A stretch of 64,000 bases of DNA. It comes from Pseudomonas nunensis (GTDB lineage: Bacteria > Pseudomonadota > Gammaproteobacteria > Pseudomonadales > Pseudomonadaceae). The notes beneath the pieces are model-generated. The model ran no database searches, was not told the DNA's origin, and saw only the letters and a list, made by a program, of their open reading frames with translations. The position numbers and the translations under genes were made by a program. Positions 15,474-29,534 of this stretch are shown here, one piece after another; the first letter of the stretch is position 1; every line of letters begins with the position of its first letter. Location of the stretch: the NCBI RefSeq assembly GCF_024296925.1, contig NZ_CP101125.1, forward strand, positions 1,056,501 through 1,120,500. Direction: 5' to 3'.

Positions 15474-18400
15474 ATGACCGACGCGTTCGAACTCCCCAGC
15501 ACACTGGTCCAAGCCCTCCAGCGCCGCGCGGCCCTGACGCCGGATCGCGTGGCTTTGCGTTTTCTCGCCGAAACCCCGGATCAGGCGGTGGTACTCAGTT
15601 ATCAAGAGCTGGATCAGCGCGCCCGCACCATTGCCGGCGCGTTGCAGGCCGAGGCCGGATTTGGCGATCGCGCGGTGCTGTTGTTTCCCAGTGGCCCGGA
15701 TTATGTCGCGGCATTTTTTGGTTGCCTGTATGCCGGTGTCATCGCCGTGCCGGCCTATCCGCCGGAATCGACCAAGCGTCATCACCAGGAACGCCTGTTG
15801 TCGATCATCAGCGATGCCGAACCGCGTCTGCTATTGACCAGCGCCGGCCTGCGCGACGCCTTGCTGCAAATTGAAGGCGCGCCGCCGTTGCTTTGTGTGG
15901 ACACCCTCGACAGCAATATGGCCGAACGCTGGGTTGCACCGAAACTTGAAGACGACCACATCGCTTTCCTGCAATACACCTCCGGCTCCACCGCGCTGCC
16001 TAAAGGCGTGCAAGTCAGCCACGGCAACCTGGTGGCCAACGAGCTGTTGATCCGTCACGGCTTCGGCATCGACCTGAACCCGGACGACGTGATCGTCAGC
16101 TGGCTGCCGCTGTACCACGACATGGGCCTGATCGGCGGGCTGTTGCAGCCGATTTTCAGCGGCGTACCGTGCGTGTTGATGTCGCCGGCGTACTTCCTCG
16201 GCCGGCCATTGCGCTGGCTTGAAGCGATCAGCGAATACCGCGGCACCATCAGCGGCGGGCCGGACTTCGCTTATCGACTGTGCAGCGAACGGGTCAGCGA
16301 ATCGGCGCTGGAACGCCTCGACCTGAGTGGCTGGCGCGTAGCCTATTCCGGGTCCGAGCCGATTCGCCTCGACACCCTGGAACGCTTCGCCGAGAAATTC
16401 GCCACCTGCGGCTTCACCCCGGACAGCTTCATGGCCTCTTACGGTCTGGCCGAAGCCACGCTGTTCGTGGCCGGCACCCCGCGCGGCCAGGGCATCGGCA
16501 CCCTGCGCGTGGACGATCAGGCATTGGCACAAAACCGTGCCGAAGCAGGCGAGGGCGCAGCGATCATGAGTTGCGGGATCAGCCAGCCGGATCACGCGGT
16601 GCTGATTGTCGATCCGGTTGCGTTAACTGAACTTGCCGACAATGCCGTCGGAGAAGTCTGGGCTGCCGGCCCGAGCATCGCCCACGGCTACTGGCGCAAC
16701 CTCGAGGCCAGCGCCAAGACTTTCGTCCAGCACGCGGGCCGTACCTGGCTGCGAACCGGCGACCTGGGCTTCAAGCGAGAAAATGAGTTTTTCATCACCG
16801 GGCGCCTGAAAGACATGCTGATCGTGCGCGGCCACAACCTTTATCCGCAGGACATCGAGCAAACCGTCGAGCGTGAAGTGGAAGTGGTGCGCAAAGGTCG
16901 CGTCGCGGCGTTCGCGGTGAATATCGACGGTCAGGAAGGCATCGGCATCGCCGCGGAAATCAGCCGCAGCGTGCAGAAAATCCTGCCGCCCGACGCACTG
17001 ATCAAAGCCATCCGCCAAGCGGTGGCCGAGGCGTATCAGGAAGCGCCGAGCGTGGTGGTGTTGCTCAATCCCGGTGCGTTGCCGAAGACCTCCAGCGGCA
17101 AACTGCAACGTTCGGCATGCCGCAATCGCCTGGCGGATGGCAGCCTCGACAGCTACGCGTTGTTCCCGTCGGCAGAGGTTGAACGCGAAGCCACGGCGCA
17201 ATCCGCTTCCGAGCTGCAAAGCCTGATCGCCACAATCTGGTGCGAGCAACTCAACGTCAAACAGGTCAATGCCGACGATCACTTCTTCCTGCTCGGCGGC
17301 AACTCCATCGCCGCCACTCAAGTGGTCGCGCGCTTGCGTGAAGAGCTGGGCCTGGAGCTGAACCTGCGCCTGCTGTTCGAAGCCCCGACCCTCGGCGCTT
17401 TCGCCGATGCCGTCGCCCGCTTGCAACAGGACGGTGGCCTCGCCCAAGGCGCGATCACGCCGCTGTCGCGCACTGAAGCGATGCCGCAATCCCTGGCGCA
17501 AAACCGTCTGTGGATCACCTGGCAACTCGACCCGCAGAGCAGCGCCTACAACATTCCCGGCGCCTTGCGTTTGCGCGGCGAGCTGGACGAAGACGCCTTG
17601 CGCGCGAGTTTCCAGCAACTGATCGAACGCCACGAATCCCTGCGCACACGCTTCTTCGAACGTGACGGCGTGGCCCTGCAACGGGTCGATGCGGCCAGTG
17701 AATTCAATCTGCAACTGATCGACATCAGCGATTTGCCCGTCGACAAGCGTGAACTGCGCGCGCAACAAATCCGTGAGGACGAAGCCCGTACCCAGTTCGA
17801 TCTGGAGAAAGGACCGCTGCTGTGGGTGACGCTGGTGCGCCTCGACGACGAGGACCATCAACTGCTGGTGACGATGCACCACATCATCGCCGACGGCTGG
17901 TCGCTGAACGTGTTGATCGACGAGTTCTCACGGCTTTACGCCGCCGCGTCTCAAGGCCAGCAAGCCACGCTCGCGGCATTGCCGACCCAGTACGCCGATT
18001 ACGGCAGCTGGCAGCGTCAATGGCTGGCGCAGGGTGAGGGTGAACGGCAACTGGCCTACTGGAAAAACCAGTTGGGCGACGAGCATCCAGTGCTGAGTCT
18101 GGCCACTGACCACCCGCGTTCGGCGCAGCACATCCACAGCGCCGCGCGCCACAGCGTGCGTTTGGGTGTGAGCCTGAGCGAAGCGATTCGCCAGACAGCC
18201 CAGGCCCATGAAACCACGCCGTTCATGCTGTTGCTCACCGCGTTCCAGAGCCTGTTGCACCGCTACAGCGGCCAGCGTGACATCCGCATCGGCGTGCCGA
18301 ACGCCAACCGTCCGCGCCTAGAAACCCAAGGGCTGATCGGCTTCTTCATCAACACCCAAGTGCTGCGCGCCGAGGTGGATTCACGCCTGCCATTCGTTGA

Positions 18401-21400
18401 GCTGCTGGCGCAAACCCGTCAAGCCGCGCTCGGCGCCCAGGCCCATCAGGATCTGCCGTTCGAGCAACTGCTTGAAGCCTTCCCGCAGGCTCGCGAGTCT
18501 GGATTGTTCCAGGTCATGTTCAACCACCAGCAGCGCGACTTGAGCGCATTGCGCCGTTTGCCGGGGCTGCTCGCCGAAGAACTGCCGTGGCACAGCCGCG
18601 AAGCCAAGTTCGACCTGCAACTGCACAGCGAAGAGGACCGAAATGGTCGCCTGAGCCTGTCCTTCGATTACGCCAACGAACTGTACGACGCCGCGACCAT
18701 TGAACGCCTGGCCGAACACTTCACCAACCTGTTGCGCGAGGTTTGCGAACAACCTCAACAAGCCATCGGCGACCTGCAACTGCTGACCTCAAGCGAGCAC
18801 GATCAGCACGCCTCGTGGAGCGCGGCACCCTGCACACCGGCCAGCCAATGGCTTCCGGAATTGCTCAACGAACAACTGCGCCAGACCCCGGAGCGCACCG
18901 CGCTGGTCTGGGATGGCGGCCAACTCGACTTCGCCGAACTGCACGCCCAGGCCAACCGCCTGGCGCATTACCTGCGCGACAAAGGCGTCGGCCCGGATGT
19001 GTGCGTGGCCATCGCCGCCGAGCGTTCGCCCCAATTGCTGATCGGCTTGCTGGCGATCATCAAGGCCGGTGGCGCCTACGTGCCGCTGGACCCGGATTAC
19101 CCGGCGGAACGCCTGGCCTACATGCTCAGCGACAGCGGCGTCGAATTGCTCCTGACCCAGACTGAATTGCTCGACCGCTTGCCGGCCGCCGACGGCGTCA
19201 GCGTGATCGCCATGGACGCGTTGCACCTGGAAAACTGGCCGAGTCAGGCACCCGGCCTGCACCTGCACGGCGACAACCTGGCCTACGTGATTTACACCTC
19301 GGGCTCCACTGGCCAGCCGAAAGGCGTCGGCAACACCCACGCGGCCCTCGCCGAACGCCTGCAATGGATGCAGAACACCTATCGCCTGAACGACACTGAC
19401 GTGCTGATGCAAAAAGCGCCGATCAGTTTCGACGTGTCGGTGTGGGAATGCTTCTGGCCACTGATCACCGGCGCACGCCTGTTGATCGCCGGCCCCGGCG
19501 AACATCGCGATCCCCACCGCATCGCGCAACTGGTCCAGCAATACGGCGTGACCACATTGCACTTCGTGCCGCCGTTGCTGGCGCTGTTTATCGAAGAGCC
19601 GCTGACTACCGAATGCACCAGCCTGCGCCGGGTGTTCTCCGGTGGTGAAGCCTTGTCTGCCGAGCTGCGCAACCGTGTGCTGGAGCAACTGCCGGCGGTG
19701 CAACTGCACAACCGTTATGGCCCGACCGAAACCGCGATCAACGTCACCCATTGGCATTGCACCACGGCGGATGGCGAGCGTTCGCCGATTGGCCGGCCGT
19801 TGGGCAACGTTATCTGCCGCGTACTCGACAGCGACCTTAACCCCGTGCCGGCAGGTGTGCCGGGGGAACTGTGCATCAGTGGCATTGGCTTGGCCCGAGG
19901 TTATCTCGGTCGTCCGTCGCTGACCGCTGAACGCTTCGTGGTCGATCCATTGGGCGAGCAGGGCGCGCGCCTGTACCGCACCGGCGACCGTGCGCGCTGG
20001 ACCGCCGATGGCGTGATCGAATACCTCGGACGCCTCGATCAGCAGGTCAAGTTGCGCGGCTTCCGGGTTGAACCGGAAGAAATCGAAGCGCGTCTGCTGG
20101 CTCAGGACGGTGTCGCCCAAGCCGTGGTGCTGGTGCGCGAAACAGCGGCTGGCGGGCAGTTGATCGGTTACTACACCTCAACGGATTCCTCCGAAGACAT
20201 TGATGTTCAAACAGCACGCCTGAAAACCGCATTGGCCGCCGAGCTGCCGGAATACATGGTCCCGGCGCAACTGATGCGCCTGGATGAAATGCCCCTGAGC
20301 CCAAGCGGCAAACTCGACCGCCGCGCCTTGCCGGAGCCGCAATGGCAGGTCCGCGAACACGTCGAGCCAGTCACCGAACTGGAGCAACAGATCGCCGGCA
20401 TCTGGCGCGAAGTGTTGGGCCAGAAGCAGATCGGCCTGCGCGATGATTTCTTCGCGCTCGGCGGCCATTCGCTGCTGGCCACGCAAATCATCTCCCGCAC
20501 CCGTCAGGCTTGCGACGTCGAATTGCCGCTGCGCGCGCTGTTCGAAAACAGTGAATTGGGCGCGTTCGCCGAACAGGTGCGTTTGATCCAGGCCAGCGGG
20601 CACACCAACAAGCAACCGCCAATCGAGAAAGTCGACCGCAGCCAAGCGGTGCCGTTGTCCTATTCCCAGCAGCGCATGTGGTTTCTCTGGCAGATGGAGC
20701 CGGACAGCCCGGCCTACAACGTCGGTGGCATGGCGCGGCTGCGTGGGGTGCTGGATGTCGGGCGTTTCGAAGCGGCGCTGCAAGCGCTGATCATCCGCCA
20801 CGAAACCCTGCGCACCACGTTCCCGAGTGTCGATGGTGTGGCCCGGCAACAGGTGCATGCGGATACCGGCATGCGCATGGACTGGAAGGATTTCTCGGCC
20901 CTTGACACCGAGCTGCGCGAGCAACGGGTCCAGGCCTTGGCGGATAGCGAAGCCCACACGCCGTTCAATCTGGAAACCGGCCCGCTGCTGCGCGCCTGCC
21001 TGGTCAAGACTGCCGAGCAGGAACATTACCTGGTGCTGACCCTGCACCACATCGTCACCGAAGGCTGGGCGATGGACATCTTCGCCCGTGAATTGAGCGC
21101 GCTCTACGAAGCCTTCGTCGATGACCGCGAATCGCCGCTGGAACCGTTGCCGGTGCAGTACCTGGATTACAGCGTCTGGCAGCGTCAGTGGCTTGAATCT
21201 GGCGAGCGCCAGCGCCAACTCGACTACTGGACCGCGCAATTGGGCCGCGAACATCCGTTGCTGGAATTGCCCGCCGACCGACCGCGTCCGCCGGTGCAAA
21301 GCCATCAGGGCGAACTGTTCCGGTTCGACCTGAGCGATGACCTCGCGGCGCGGGTTCGCGCGTTCAATGCGCAAAACGGTCTGACCCTGTTCATGACCAT

Positions 21401-24400
21401 GACCGCCGCCCTCGCTGTGCTGCTTTATCGCTACAGTGGCCAGACCGATTTGCGCATCGGCGCGCCGGTGGCCAACCGTATTCGTCCGGAAAGCGAAGGG
21501 CTGATCGGCGCGTTCCTCAACACTCAAGTGTTACGTTGCCAACTCGACGGGCAAATGTCCGTCGGCGAGTTGTTCGAGCAAGTGCGCCACACCGTGATCG
21601 AAGGCCAGTCCCATCAGGACCTGCCGTTCGATCACTTGGTCGAAGCCTTGCAGCCACCGCGCAGCGCCGCGTACAACCCGCTGTTCCAGGTGATGTGCAA
21701 CGTGCAGCGCTGGGAATTCCAGCAGAGCCGCACCCTGGCCGGCATGACCGTCGAGTACCTGGCCAACGATGCCCGGGCGACCAAGTTCGACCTCAACCTG
21801 GAAGTCACCGACCTCGACCATCGCCTGGGTTGCTGCCTGACCTACAGCACCGACCTGTTCGACGAACCGCGCATCGCACGGATGGCCGGGCACTGGCGCA
21901 ATCTGTTGGAAGCGCTGCTGGCGGATCCTCAGCAGCGCCTAAGCGAACTGCCGTTGCTGGAAGTGACGGAGCAGAAAAACCTGCTGAACAGCCTCGGCAT
22001 CGAGCCGGGCGAACATCGTCTGGACCAGTGCATTCATCACCTGTTCAGCGAGCAAGCCCTGGCGCGCAAGGATGCGCCGGCCCTGACGTTTGCTGGCGAA
22101 ACCCTGAGCTACGCCGAACTCGACAGCCGCGCCAATCGCCTGGCCTGGATGCTCCGCGAGCGCGGTGTCGGCCCGCAGGTTCGTGTTGGCCTGGCGCTGG
22201 AGCGTTCGCTGGAAATGGTCATCGGCCTGCTGGCGATCCTCAAGGCCGGCGGCGCCTACGTGCCGCTGGACCCGGAATACCCGCTGGATCGCCTGCATTA
22301 CATGATCGAAGACAGCGGCATTGGTTTGCTTCTCAGTGACAAAGCCATGTTCAACGCCCTCGGTGAATTGCCACCGAGCGTGGCGCGCTGGTGCCTGGAA
22401 GACGACGCGGCGGAACTGGCCAACTACCCGGCCAGCGAGCTGCCGTTTATCAGCTTGCCGCAACATCAGGCGTACCTGATTTACACCTCCGGCTCCACCG
22501 GCAAACCGAAAGGCGTGGTGGTGTCCCACGGCGAAATCGCCATGCATTGCCAAGCAGTGATCGAGCGTTTCGGCATGCGTCCCGACGACTGCGAACTGCA
22601 CTTCTATTCGATCAACTTCGACGCCGCCACCGAGCGTTTGCTGGTGCCGTTGTTGAGCGGTGCACAAGTGGTGTTGCGTGCTCAAGGTCAGTGGGACGCG
22701 GAAGAAATTTGCGGCCTGATCCGCCAGCATCAAATCAACATCCTCGGTTTCACCCCGAGCTACGGCAGCCAGTTGGCGCAGTGGCTGGCGACCCAGGGCG
22801 AAACCCTGCCGGTGCGCATGATCATCACCGGCGGCGAAGCGTTGACTGGCGAACACCTGGCGCGGATTCGCGCGGCGTTCAAACCAAGCATGTTCTTCAA
22901 CGCTTACGGCCCGACCGAAACCGTGGTCATGCCGCTGGCCAGCCTGGCTCCTGACGTGCTGGAAGAAGGCCTCGGCAGCGTGCCAATCGGCAGCGTGATC
23001 GGCGCTCGTGTGGCGTACATCCTCGACGCCGATCTGGCCTTGGTGCCGCAAGGCGCGACCGGCGAGTTGTACGTCGGCGGCGCTGGTCTGGCCCAGGGTT
23101 ATCACGAGAGGGCAGGCATGACAGCGGAGCGCTTTGTGGCGGATCCGTTTGCCGATAATGGCGGGCGTATCTATCGCACCGGCGATTTGGTCCGCCAGCG
23201 CGCCGATGGCCTGGTGGAATACCTCGGGCGCATCGACCATCAAGTGAAAATCCGTGGTTTCCGCATCGAACTGGGCGAGATCGAAACCCGTCTGCTGGAA
23301 CACGAATCCATCCGTGAAGCGGTGGTCCTGGCGCTGGATGCGCCGAGCGGCAAACAACTGGTTGGCTACCTCGTCACCGAAGTCGCCGAGCAGGACGAAA
23401 CACAACAGGCCGCACTGCGCGAAGCGCTCAAGGTTCACCTGAAATCGCAACTACCGGACTACATGGTGCCGACGCACCTGATCCTGCTGGCGAGCATGCC
23501 GCTGACTGCCAACGGCAAACTCGACCGCCGCGCACTGCCGGCGCCGAACCCGGAGCTGAACCGCCAGCACTACGTGGCGCCGAGCAATGAGCTTGAGCTG
23601 ACGTTGGCCGGCATCTGGTGCGAAGTGCTGAACGTTGCGCAGGTCGGCCTCAACGATAACTTCTTCGAACTGGGCGGCGATTCGATTCTGTCGATCCAAG
23701 TGGTCAGCCGTGCACGGCAACAGGGCATTCACTTCAGCCCGCGAGACCTGTTCCAGCACCAGACCGTGCAGACCCTCGCCGCCGTCGCGACGCGCACCGA
23801 GCAAGTCACCGCCGAGCAAGGTTTGCTGGTTGGTAAATCTGGTTTGACGCCGATCCAGCACTGGTTCTTCGACACTGATATCCCCGAGCGCCAACACTGG
23901 AACCAGGCGTTGCTGCTGGAACCGACCGTGGCGCTGGAACCGCATCGTCTGGAGCAAGCGCTGCTGGCGGTGATCGAACAGCACGACGCCTTGCGCCTGC
24001 GCTTCACTCAAGTGGACGCGCAATGGCACGCCGCGCACCAAGCGCTGAATGACACCCCGGTGTTGTGGCAAGTGCGCGTTGCGTCCATGGACAAGTGCAG
24101 CGCGCTGTTTGCCGATGCCCAGCGCAGCCTCGACCTCGAACAAGGCCCGCTGCTGCGTGCCTTGCTGGTCGATGGTCCCGAAGGCCAGCAACGCCTGTTC
24201 ATCGCCATTCACCACTTGGTGGTGGACGGTGTTTCGTGGCGGGTTTTGCTGGACGATCTGCAAACGGTCTACCGTCAACTCGATGCGCAACAGTCGGTGA
24301 AACTGCCGGCGAAAACCAGCGCCTTCAAGGACTGGGCGGAACGCTTGCAGGCCTATGCCGGCAGCGAATCCCTGCGCGAAGAACTGGACTGGTGGCAATC

Positions 24401-27400
24401 ACAATTGGCCGGACCAAGTGTCGAACTGCCATGTGATCGCCCGCAAGGTGGCCAGCAAAATCGTCATGCACAAACCGTCAGCGTGCGCCTGGATGCCGAG
24501 CGCACCCGGCAATTGCTGCAACAGGCGCCGGCCGCGTATCGCACCCAGGTCAACGACCTGCTGCTGACCGCACTGGCCCAGGTCATGTGCCGTTGGAGCG
24601 GTCACGAATCGGCGTTGATTCAACTCGAAGGCCACGGCCGCGAAACCCTGTTCGACGAGATCGACCTGACCCGCACCGTGGGGTGGTTCACCAGCGCTTA
24701 TCCGCTGCGACTGATCCCGGCGCTGGAGCAGGGCGACTCGATCAAAGCGATCAAGGAACAACTGCGCGCTGTGCCGCATAAGGGCCTGGGTTATGGCGTG
24801 CTGCGTTACCTCGCCGACGACCTGTGCCGCCAGACTATGGCCGCGTTGCCGGTGGCGCCGATTACCTTCAACTACCTCGGCCAGTTCGACCAGAGCTTCG
24901 GTACGGACGCGTTGTTCCGGCCTCTCGATGAACCAGTCGGCGCGGCCCATGATCCTCACGCGCCGCTGCCAAACGAGTTGAGCGTCGACAGTCAGGTCTA
25001 CGGCGGTGAACTGGTGCTGCGCTGGACCTTCAGCGCCGAACGCCACGATCCGCACACCATCAGCGATTTGGCAAATGCCTACCTGGGCGAGTTGCAAAGC
25101 CTGATCGAACATTGCCTGCTGGATGAGGCCGGTGGCCTGACGCCGTCAGACTTCCCATTGGCGCGACTGACTCAGCCGCAACTCGATGCGCTGCCGATTC
25201 CGGCCGCCGTGATCGAGGACGTCTACCCGCTGACCCCGATGCAGGAAGGCATGCTGCTGCACACCTTGCTGGAACCGGGCACCGGCCTCTACTACATGCA
25301 GGACCGCTACCGCATCAACAGCGAGCTGGACCCCGAGCGTTTCGCCCAGGCCTGGCAAGCGGTGATCGCCCGTCACGAAGCCTTGCGCGCCTCGTTCTGC
25401 TGGAACGTTGGCGAAGACATGCTGCAAGTGATCCACAAACCGGGCAGCACGCCGATTGAGTATCTGGACTGGACTGCCGTCGCCGAAACCGAGCAAGAAC
25501 CGAAGCTGCAAACGCTGCTGAAAAGCGAGCGTGAAGCCGGGTTCGATCTGCTCAACCAGGCGCCGTTCCACCTGCGCCTGATCAAGGTCGGTGCGGCGCG
25601 CTACTGGTTCATGATGAGCAACCACCACATCCTGATCGATGCCTGGTGCCGCTCGCTGCTGATGAACGATTTCTTCGAAATCTACATGGCGCTCGGTGAA
25701 GGCCGGGACGCGCAATTGGCCGTGCCGCCGCGTTATCGCGACTACATCGGCTGGCTGCAACGCCAGAGCCTGGCCGAAGCGCGGCAGTGGTGGAAAACCA
25801 ACCTGCAAGGCTTCGAGCGGACCACGCCGATCCCGAGTGACCGGCCGTTCCTGCGTGAACACGCGGGTGACAGCGGCGGCATGATCGTTGGCGACCGCTA
25901 TACAAGACTGGATGCCCGTGACGGCGCGCAATTGCGCGAACTGGCCCAAGCCCATCAACTGACCATCAACACCTTCGCCCAAGCGGCGTGGGCCTTGGTG
26001 CTGCGGCGCTTGAGCGGTGATCGCGACGTGTTGTTTGGTGTGACGGTAGCCGGGCGTCCGGTTGAAATGCCGGAGATGCAACGCACGGTCGGGCTGTTCA
26101 TCAACAGCATCGCGCTGCGGGTGAAGATGCCGGAAGACGACCAGCGAGTCAGCGTGCGCCAGTGGCTCAGCGGTTTGCTCGACAGCAACATGCAACTGCG
26201 CGAGTACGAATACCTGCCGCTGGTGACGATCCAGGAAAACAGCGAACTGCCGAAGGGTCAGCCGTTGTTCGACAGCCTGTTCGTGTTCGAAAACGCCCCG
26301 GTGGAAGTCTCGGTACTGGACCGTGCGCAAAGCCTCAACGCCACTTCGGATTCGGGCCGCACCCACACCAACTTCCCGCTTACGGCGGTCTGCTACCCGG
26401 GGGATGACCTTGGTTTGCACATCTCCTACGACCAGCGTTATTTCGACGAAACCACGGTCGAGCGCATGCTCGGCGAGTTCAAGCGTCTGCTGCTGGCGCT
26501 GGTGCAAGGTTTCCATGGCGACATGGCCGACTTGCCGTTGCTGGGCAGCGAGGAACAGGACTTCCTGGTCCATGGCTGCAACCAGAGCGAGCACGAATAC
26601 CCGCTGGAAAAAAGCTACGTCGAATTATTCGAAGCCCAGGTCGCGCAGCATCCACAACGGATTGCCGCGAGCTGCCTCGACCGGCTGCACAGTTACGTCG
26701 AACTGAACCAGCGCAGCAACCGTTTCGGTCACGCGTTGATCGCGGCGGGTGTCGGGCAGGATCAACCGGTGGCGTTGCTCGCCGAACGTAATCTCGATCT
26801 GCTGGGCATGATCATCGGCAGCTTCAAGGCCGGTGCCGGTTATTTGCCGCTGGACCCGGGCCTACCGAGTCAGCGCCTGAGCCGCATCATTGACCTGAGC
26901 CGCACGCCGTTGCTGGTCTGCACTCAGGCCTGCCGCGAGCAAGCGCTGGCGTTGCTGGACGAATTCGGCTGCGCCAATCGACCGAAGTTGCTGGTCTGGG
27001 AAGACGTGCAAGCGAGCGACGCGTCGGTGCAAAACCCTGGCATCTACAGCGCCCCGGATAACCTGGCCTACGTGATCTACACCTCGGGCTCCACCGGTTT
27101 GCCGAAGGGCGTGATGGTCGAGCAGCGCGGCATGCTGAATAACCAGTTGAGCAAAGTGCCGTACCTGAGCCTGAGCGCTAGCGATGTGATCGCGCAAACC
27201 GCTTCGCAAAGCTTCGATATTTCGGTCTGGCAGTTCCTCGCCGCGCCACTGTTCGGCGCGCGGGTGGACATCGTGCCGAACACCATCGCCCATGATCCGC
27301 AAGGCTTGCTGGCTCACGTACAGAGCCAGGGCATCACCGTGCTCGAAAGCGTGCCGTCGCTGATCCAAGGTATGCTCGCCCAGGACCGCATCAGCCTCGA

Positions 27401-28457
27401 CGGCTTGCGCTGGATGCTGCCGACCGGTGAGGCAATGCCGCCGGAACTGGCGCACCAATGGCTGCTGCGCTACCCGGAGATCGGGTTGGTCAACGCCTAT
27501 GGTCCGGCGGAATGCTCGGATGACGTGGCGTTCTTCCGCGTCGACATGGCCTCGACTCGCGGCAGCTATTTGCCGATTGGTACGCCGACCGACAACAACC
27601 GTTTGTACCTGCTCGATGGTGCGCTGGAGCTGGTGCCGTTGGGAGCGGTGGGCGAGTTGTGCGTCGCGGGTACGGGCGTCGGTCGTGGTTATGTCAGCGA
27701 TCCGCTGCGCACCGCCCAGGTGTTTGTGCCGAATCCGTTTGGCGAGCCGGGTGATCGTCTGTATCGCACTGGCGACCTCGCTCGTCGGCGCAATGACGGC
27801 GTGCTGGAATACGTCGGACGTATCGACCATCAGGTGAAGATTCGCGGTTACCGCATTGAGCTGGGGGAAATCGAGGCGCGTCTGCACGAGCAACCTGAAG
27901 TCCGCGATGGGGCGGTGGGTGTGCAGGAAGGTGTGAACGGCAAGCACTTGGTCGGCTATCTGGTGGCAGCGGATTCGGCGCTTAACCCGAGCGAACGACT
28001 GGAGCGGATCAAGCAGCGCCTGCGCGCCGAATTGCCGGAATACATGGTGCCGCTGCACTGGTTGTGGCTCGACAAGCTGCCGCTGAATGCCAACGGCAAA
28101 CTCGATCGCAAGGCGCTGCCGGCGCTGGAGATCGGCCAGTTGCAGAGCCAGGATTACCAGGCACCGCGCAATGAACTGGAGCAGACCCTGGCAGATATCT
28201 GGGCCGAGGTGCTGAAAGTCGAGAAGGTCGGTATTCGCGACAACTTCTTCGAACTGGGCGGTCATTCGCTGCTGGCGACACAGATTGCGTCGCGGGTGCA
28301 GAAATCGTTGCAGCGGGATGTGCCGCTGCGGGCGATGTTCGAGTGCAGTACGGTGGAAGAGTTGGCCGAGTACATCGACGGGTTGGCGGCGAATGACATG
28401 ACCGAGGAGAAGGTCGATCGATTGAATGATCTGATGGCGGAGTTGGAGGGGTTGTAG
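15474..28457 (+). CDS. pvdL: Pyoverdine chromophore NRPS PvdL
   Basis: A 4327-residue nonribosomal peptide synthetase starting the pyoverdine chain. Order and rough residues: acyl-AMP ligase ([12 protein letters not shown] ~168), carrier (GGNSIAATQ ~612); condensation (HHIIADGW ~802), adenylation ([12 protein letters not shown] ~1273), carrier (GGHSLLATQ ~1663); condensation (HHIVTEGW ~1858), adenylation ([12 protein letters not shown] ~2336), carrier (GGDSILSIQ ~2735), epimerase ([10 protein letters not shown] ~2913); condensation (NHHILIDAW ~3383), adenylation ([12 protein letters not shown] ~3869), carrier (GGHSLLATQ ~4262). This is the PvdL architecture: acyl group, then L-Glu, D-Tyr, L-Dab. 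There is no terminal thioesterase, so the chain passes to another synthetase outside the window. Substrates are from orthology, not decoded here. All four carrier serines are present. Start: AGGA site before 15474. Confidence 0.97.
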   Translation: MTDAFELPSTLVQALQRRAALTPDRVALRFLAETPDQAVVLSYQELDQRARTIAGALQAEAGFGDRAVLLFPSGPDYVAAFFGCLYAGVIAVPAYPPESTKRHHQERLLSIISDAEPRLLLTSAGLRDALLQIEGAPPLLCVDTLDSNMAERWVAPKLEDDHIAFLQYTSGSTALPKGVQVSHGNLVANELLIRHGFGIDLNPDDVIVSWLPLYHDMGLIGGLLQPIFSGVPCVLMSPAYFLGRPLRWLEAISEYRGTISGGPDFAYRLCSERVSESALERLDLSGWRVAYSGSEPIRLDTLERFAEKFATCGFTPDSFMASYGLAEATLFVAGTPRGQGIGTLRVDDQALAQNRAEAGEGAAIMSCGISQPDHAVLIVDPVALTELADNAVGEVWAAGPSIAHGYWRNLEASAKTFVQHAGRTWLRTGDLGFKRENEFFITGRLKDMLIVRGHNLYPQDIEQTVEREVEVVRKGRVAAFAVNIDGQEGIGIAAEISRSVQKILPPDALIKAIRQAVAEAYQEAPSVVVLLNPGALPKTSSGKLQRSACRNRLADGSLDSYALFPSAEVEREATAQSASELQSLIATIWCEQLNVKQVNADDHFFLLGGNSIAATQVVARLREELGLELNLRLLFEAPTLGAFADAVARLQQDGGLAQGAITPLSRTEAMPQSLAQNRLWITWQLDPQSSAYNIPGALRLRGELDEDALRASFQQLIERHESLRTRFFERDGVALQRVDAASEFNLQLIDISDLPVDKRELRAQQIREDEARTQFDLEKGPLLWVTLVRLDDEDHQLLVTMHHIIADGWSLNVLIDEFSRLYAAASQGQQATLAALPTQYADYGSWQRQWLAQGEGERQLAYWKNQLGDEHPVLSLATDHPRSAQHIHSAARHSVRLGVSLSEAIRQTAQAHETTPFMLLLTAFQSLLHRYSGQRDIRIGVPNANRPRLETQGLIGFFINTQVLRAEVDSRLPFVELLAQTRQAALGAQAHQDLPFEQLLEAFPQARESGLFQVMFNHQQRDLSALRRLPGLLAEELPWHSREAKFDLQLHSEEDRNGRLSLSFDYANELYDAATIERLAEHFTNLLREVCEQPQQAIGDLQLLTSSEHDQHASWSAAPCTPASQWLPELLNEQLRQTPERTALVWDGGQLDFAELHAQANRLAHYLRDKGVGPDVCVAIAAERSPQLLIGLLAIIKAGGAYVPLDPDYPAERLAYMLSDSGVELLLTQTELLDRLPAADGVSVIAMDALHLENWPSQAPGLHLHGDNLAYVIYTSGSTGQPKGVGNTHAALAERLQWMQNTYRLNDTDVLMQKAPISFDVSVWECFWPLITGARLLIAGPGEHRDPHRIAQLVQQYGVTTLHFVPPLLALFIEEPLTTECTSLRRVFSGGEALSAELRNRVLEQLPAVQLHNRYGPTETAINVTHWHCTTADGERSPIGRPLGNVICRVLDSDLNPVPAGVPGELCISGIGLARGYLGRPSLTAERFVVDPLGEQGARLYRTGDRARWTADGVIEYLGRLDQQVKLRGFRVEPEEIEARLLAQDGVAQAVVLVRETAAGGQLIGYYTSTDSSEDIDVQTARLKTALAAELPEYMVPAQLMRLDEMPLSPSGKLDRRALPEPQWQVREHVEPVTELEQQIAGIWREVLGQKQIGLRDDFFALGGHSLLATQIISRTRQACDVELPLRALFENSELGAFAEQVRLIQASGHTNKQPPIEKVDRSQAVPLSYSQQRMWFLWQMEPDSPAYNVGGMARLRGVLDVGRFEAALQALIIRHETLRTTFPSVDGVARQQVHADTGMRMDWKDFSALDTELREQRVQALADSEAHTPFNLETGPLLRACLVKTAEQEHYLVLTLHHIVTEGWAMDIFARELSALYEAFVDDRESPLEPLPVQYLDYSVWQRQWLESGERQRQLDYWTAQLGREHPLLELPADRPRPPVQSHQGELFRFDLSDDLAARVRAFNAQNGLTLFMTMTAALAVLLYRYSGQTDLRIGAPVANRIRPESEGLIGAFLNTQVLRCQLDGQMSVGELFEQVRHTVIEGQSHQDLPFDHLVEALQPPRSAAYNPLFQVMCNVQRWEFQQSRTLAGMTVEYLANDARATKFDLNLEVTDLDHRLGCCLTYSTDLFDEPRIARMAGHWRNLLEALLADPQQRLSELPLLEVTEQKNLLNSLGIEPGEHRLDQCIHHLFSEQALARKDAPALTFAGETLSYAELDSRANRLAWMLRERGVGPQVRVGLALERSLEMVIGLLAILKAGGAYVPLDPEYPLDRLHYMIEDSGIGLLLSDKAMFNALGELPPSVARWCLEDDAAELANYPASELPFISLPQHQAYLIYTSGSTGKPKGVVVSHGEIAMHCQAVIERFGMRPDDCELHFYSINFDAATERLLVPLLSGAQVVLRAQGQWDAEEICGLIRQHQINILGFTPSYGSQLAQWLATQGETLPVRMIITGGEALTGEHLARIRAAFKPSMFFNAYGPTETVVMPLASLAPDVLEEGLGSVPIGSVIGARVAYILDADLALVPQGATGELYVGGAGLAQGYHERAGMTAERFVADPFADNGGRIYRTGDLVRQRADGLVEYLGRIDHQVKIRGFRIELGEIETRLLEHESIREAVVLALDAPSGKQLVGYLVTEVAEQDETQQAALREALKVHLKSQLPDYMVPTHLILLASMPLTANGKLDRRALPAPNPELNRQHYVAPSNELELTLAGIWCEVLNVAQVGLNDNFFELGGDSILSIQVVSRARQQGIHFSPRDLFQHQTVQTLAAVATRTEQVTAEQGLLVGKSGLTPIQHWFFDTDIPERQHWNQALLLEPTVALEPHRLEQALLAVIEQHDALRLRFTQVDAQWHAAHQALNDTPVLWQVRVASMDKCSALFADAQRSLDLEQGPLLRALLVDGPEGQQRLFIAIHHLVVDGVSWRVLLDDLQTVYRQLDAQQSVKLPAKTSAFKDWAERLQAYAGSESLREELDWWQSQLAGPSVELPCDRPQGGQQNRHAQTVSVRLDAERTRQLLQQAPAAYRTQVNDLLLTALAQVMCRWSGHESALIQLEGHGRETLFDEIDLTRTVGWFTSAYPLRLIPALEQGDSIKAIKEQLRAVPHKGLGYGVLRYLADDLCRQTMAALPVAPITFNYLGQFDQSFGTDALFRPLDEPVGAAHDPHAPLPNELSVDSQVYGGELVLRWTFSAERHDPHTISDLANAYLGELQSLIEHCLLDEAGGLTPSDFPLARLTQPQLDALPIPAAVIEDVYPLTPMQEGMLLHTLLEPGTGLYYMQDRYRINSELDPERFAQAWQAVIARHEALRASFCWNVGEDMLQVIHKPGSTPIEYLDWTAVAETEQEPKLQTLLKSEREAGFDLLNQAPFHLRLIKVGAARYWFMMSNHHILIDAWCRSLLMNDFFEIYMALGEGRDAQLAVPPRYRDYIGWLQRQSLAEARQWWKTNLQGFERTTPIPSDRPFLREHAGDSGGMIVGDRYTRLDARDGAQLRELAQAHQLTINTFAQAAWALVLRRLSGDRDVLFGVTVAGRPVEMPEMQRTVGLFINSIALRVKMPEDDQRVSVRQWLSGLLDSNMQLREYEYLPLVTIQENSELPKGQPLFDSLFVFENAPVEVSVLDRAQSLNATSDSGRTHTNFPLTAVCYPGDDLGLHISYDQRYFDETTVERMLGEFKRLLLALVQGFHGDMADLPLLGSEEQDFLVHGCNQSEHEYPLEKSYVELFEAQVAQHPQRIAASCLDRLHSYVELNQRSNRFGHALIAAGVGQDQPVALLAERNLDLLGMIIGSFKAGAGYLPLDPGLPSQRLSRIIDLSRTPLLVCTQACREQALALLDEFGCANRPKLLVWEDVQASDASVQNPGIYSAPDNLAYVIYTSGSTGLPKGVMVEQRGMLNNQLSKVPYLSLSASDVIAQTASQSFDISVWQFLAAPLFGARVDIVPNTIAHDPQGLLAHVQSQGITVLESVPSLIQGMLAQDRISLDGLRWMLPTGEAMPPELAHQWLLRYPEIGLVNAYGPAECSDDVAFFRVDMASTRGSYLPIGTPTDNNRLYLLDGALELVPLGAVGELCVAGTGVGRGYVSDPLRTAQVFVPNPFGEPGDRLYRTGDLARRRNDGVLEYVGRIDHQVKIRGYRIELGEIEARLHEQPEVRDGAVGVQEGVNGKHLVGYLVAADSALNPSERLERIKQRLRAELPEYMVPLHWLWLDKLPLNANGKLDRKALPALEIGQLQSQDYQAPRNELEQTLADIWAEVLKVEKVGIRDNFFELGGHSLLATQIASRVQKSLQRDVPLRAMFECSTVEELAEYIDGLAANDMTEEKVDRLNDLMAELEGL

Positions 28458-28481
28458 TTCTCTAGCGTTTGTTCTGGCCTC

Positions 28482-28546
28482 TTCGCGAGCAAGCCCGCTC
28501 CCACAGGTGATCGCATTCCCCTGTGGGAGCGGGCTTGCTCGCGAAA
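28482..28546. repeat. REP/BIME pair after pvdL
   Basis: Arms tcgcgagcaagcccgctccc and its complement are separated by about 18 bases, between pvdL and the hydrolase gene. Confidence 0.9.
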
Positions 28547-28629
28547 GGGCCGGCACAAACACCATAAGGTTGACTGCCGAGCCCCGGCAGCCCAGTCTTC
28601 CCGCTCCATTTTTGGTGAGGAGACAGCTG

Positions 28630-29442
28630 ATGCCCTTCGCAACAATAGACGGACAATCCCTGCACTACATCGACCAAGGCACTGGCCCGGCCGTACTGCT
28701 GGCCGGCAGTTACCTGTGGGACCAGGCCATGTGGGCGCCGCAGATTGCCGCGCTGTCGCAGCACTACCGGGTGATTGCCCTGGACCTCTGGGGCCACGGC
28801 CAATCAGGTCAACTACCCGAAGGCACTACATCGCTGGATGACATCGCTCGCCAGGCCCTGGCGCTGCTCGATCATCTGGACATCGACCGCGTCACGCTGG
28901 TCGGTCTGTCCGTCGGAGGCATGTGGGGCGTGCGTCTGGCGCTGTCCGCACCGCAACGGCTCAACGGCCTGGTGCTGATGGATACCTACGTCGGCGTCGA
29001 ACCCGAGCCGACTCGCCAATACTATTTCTCGCTGTTCAAACAGATCGAAGACACCGGCGTGATCTCGCCGCAGTTGCTGGACATCGTGGTGCCGATCTTC
29101 TTCCGGCCAGGCATCGATCCGCAGTCGGCGCTGTATCAGGACTTCCGCGCGTCATTGGCAGCGCTGCCGGCGGAACGTCTGCGCGAGAGCATCGTGCCGA
29201 TGGGACGGATTACGTTTGGGCGGGATGATTTGTTGCCGCGTCTGGGCGAGCTGAATCCTGACACCACGCTGGTGATGTGTGGCGATCAGGACAAGCCGCG
29301 ACCGCCGTCGGAAGCACGGGAAATGGCCGAGTTGATTGGTTGCCCGTGTGTGCTGGTGCCGGAGGCGGGGCATATCTCCAATCTGGAGAATCCCGGGTTT
29401 GTGACGGAGGCTTTGTTGGGGTTCTTGGCTGAGAGGAATTAG
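28630..29442 (+). CDS. Alpha/beta-fold hydrolase
   Basis: A 270-residue alpha/beta hydrolase. The N-terminal strand order leads to the nucleophile elbow GLSVGG (Ser near 97), an acid in CGDQDKP (near 219) and the histidine in EAGHISNLE (near 244), so the triad is complete. No lipase lid or thioesterase-specific features are evident; the substrate is unknown. It follows pvdL in the same direction after a REP pair, so a role in pyoverdine metabolism is possible but unproven. The ATG at 28630 has a strong GAGGAG site; a longer frame running through the REP is rejected. Confidence 0.85.
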   Translation: MPFATIDGQSLHYIDQGTGPAVLLAGSYLWDQAMWAPQIAALSQHYRVIALDLWGHGQSGQLPEGTTSLDDIARQALALLDHLDIDRVTLVGLSVGGMWGVRLALSAPQRLNGLVLMDTYVGVEPEPTRQYYFSLFKQIEDTGVISPQLLDIVVPIFFRPGIDPQSALYQDFRASLAALPAERLRESIVPMGRITFGRDDLLPRLGELNPDTTLVMCGDQDKPRPPSEAREMAELIGCPCVLVPEAGHISNLENPGFVTEALLGFLAERN

Positions 29443-29460
29443 TCGATCGTTCTGACGCCT

Positions 29461-29521
29461 TCGCGGGTAAGCCCGCTCCCACAGACAGCGTGAACCTGTA
29501 GGAGCGAGGCTTGCCCGCGAA
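29461..29521. repeat. REP/BIME pair with mismatched arms
   Basis: The left arm is of the gcgggtaagcccgctccc type and the right arm of the gtaggagcgaggcttgcccgcga type. It combines two REP subtypes in one element, between convergent genes (hydrolase and dsbG). Confidence 0.85.
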
Positions 29522-29534
29522 GAGGCCAGTAAGG

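Noticed and set aside
28507..28629. N-terminal extension of the hydrolase after pvdL (frame open from 28507)
   Set aside because: The extension is translated REP sequence, and a strong GAGGAG site plus the conserved protein start lie at 28630. Unlike fpvD, nothing forces translation through the REP.
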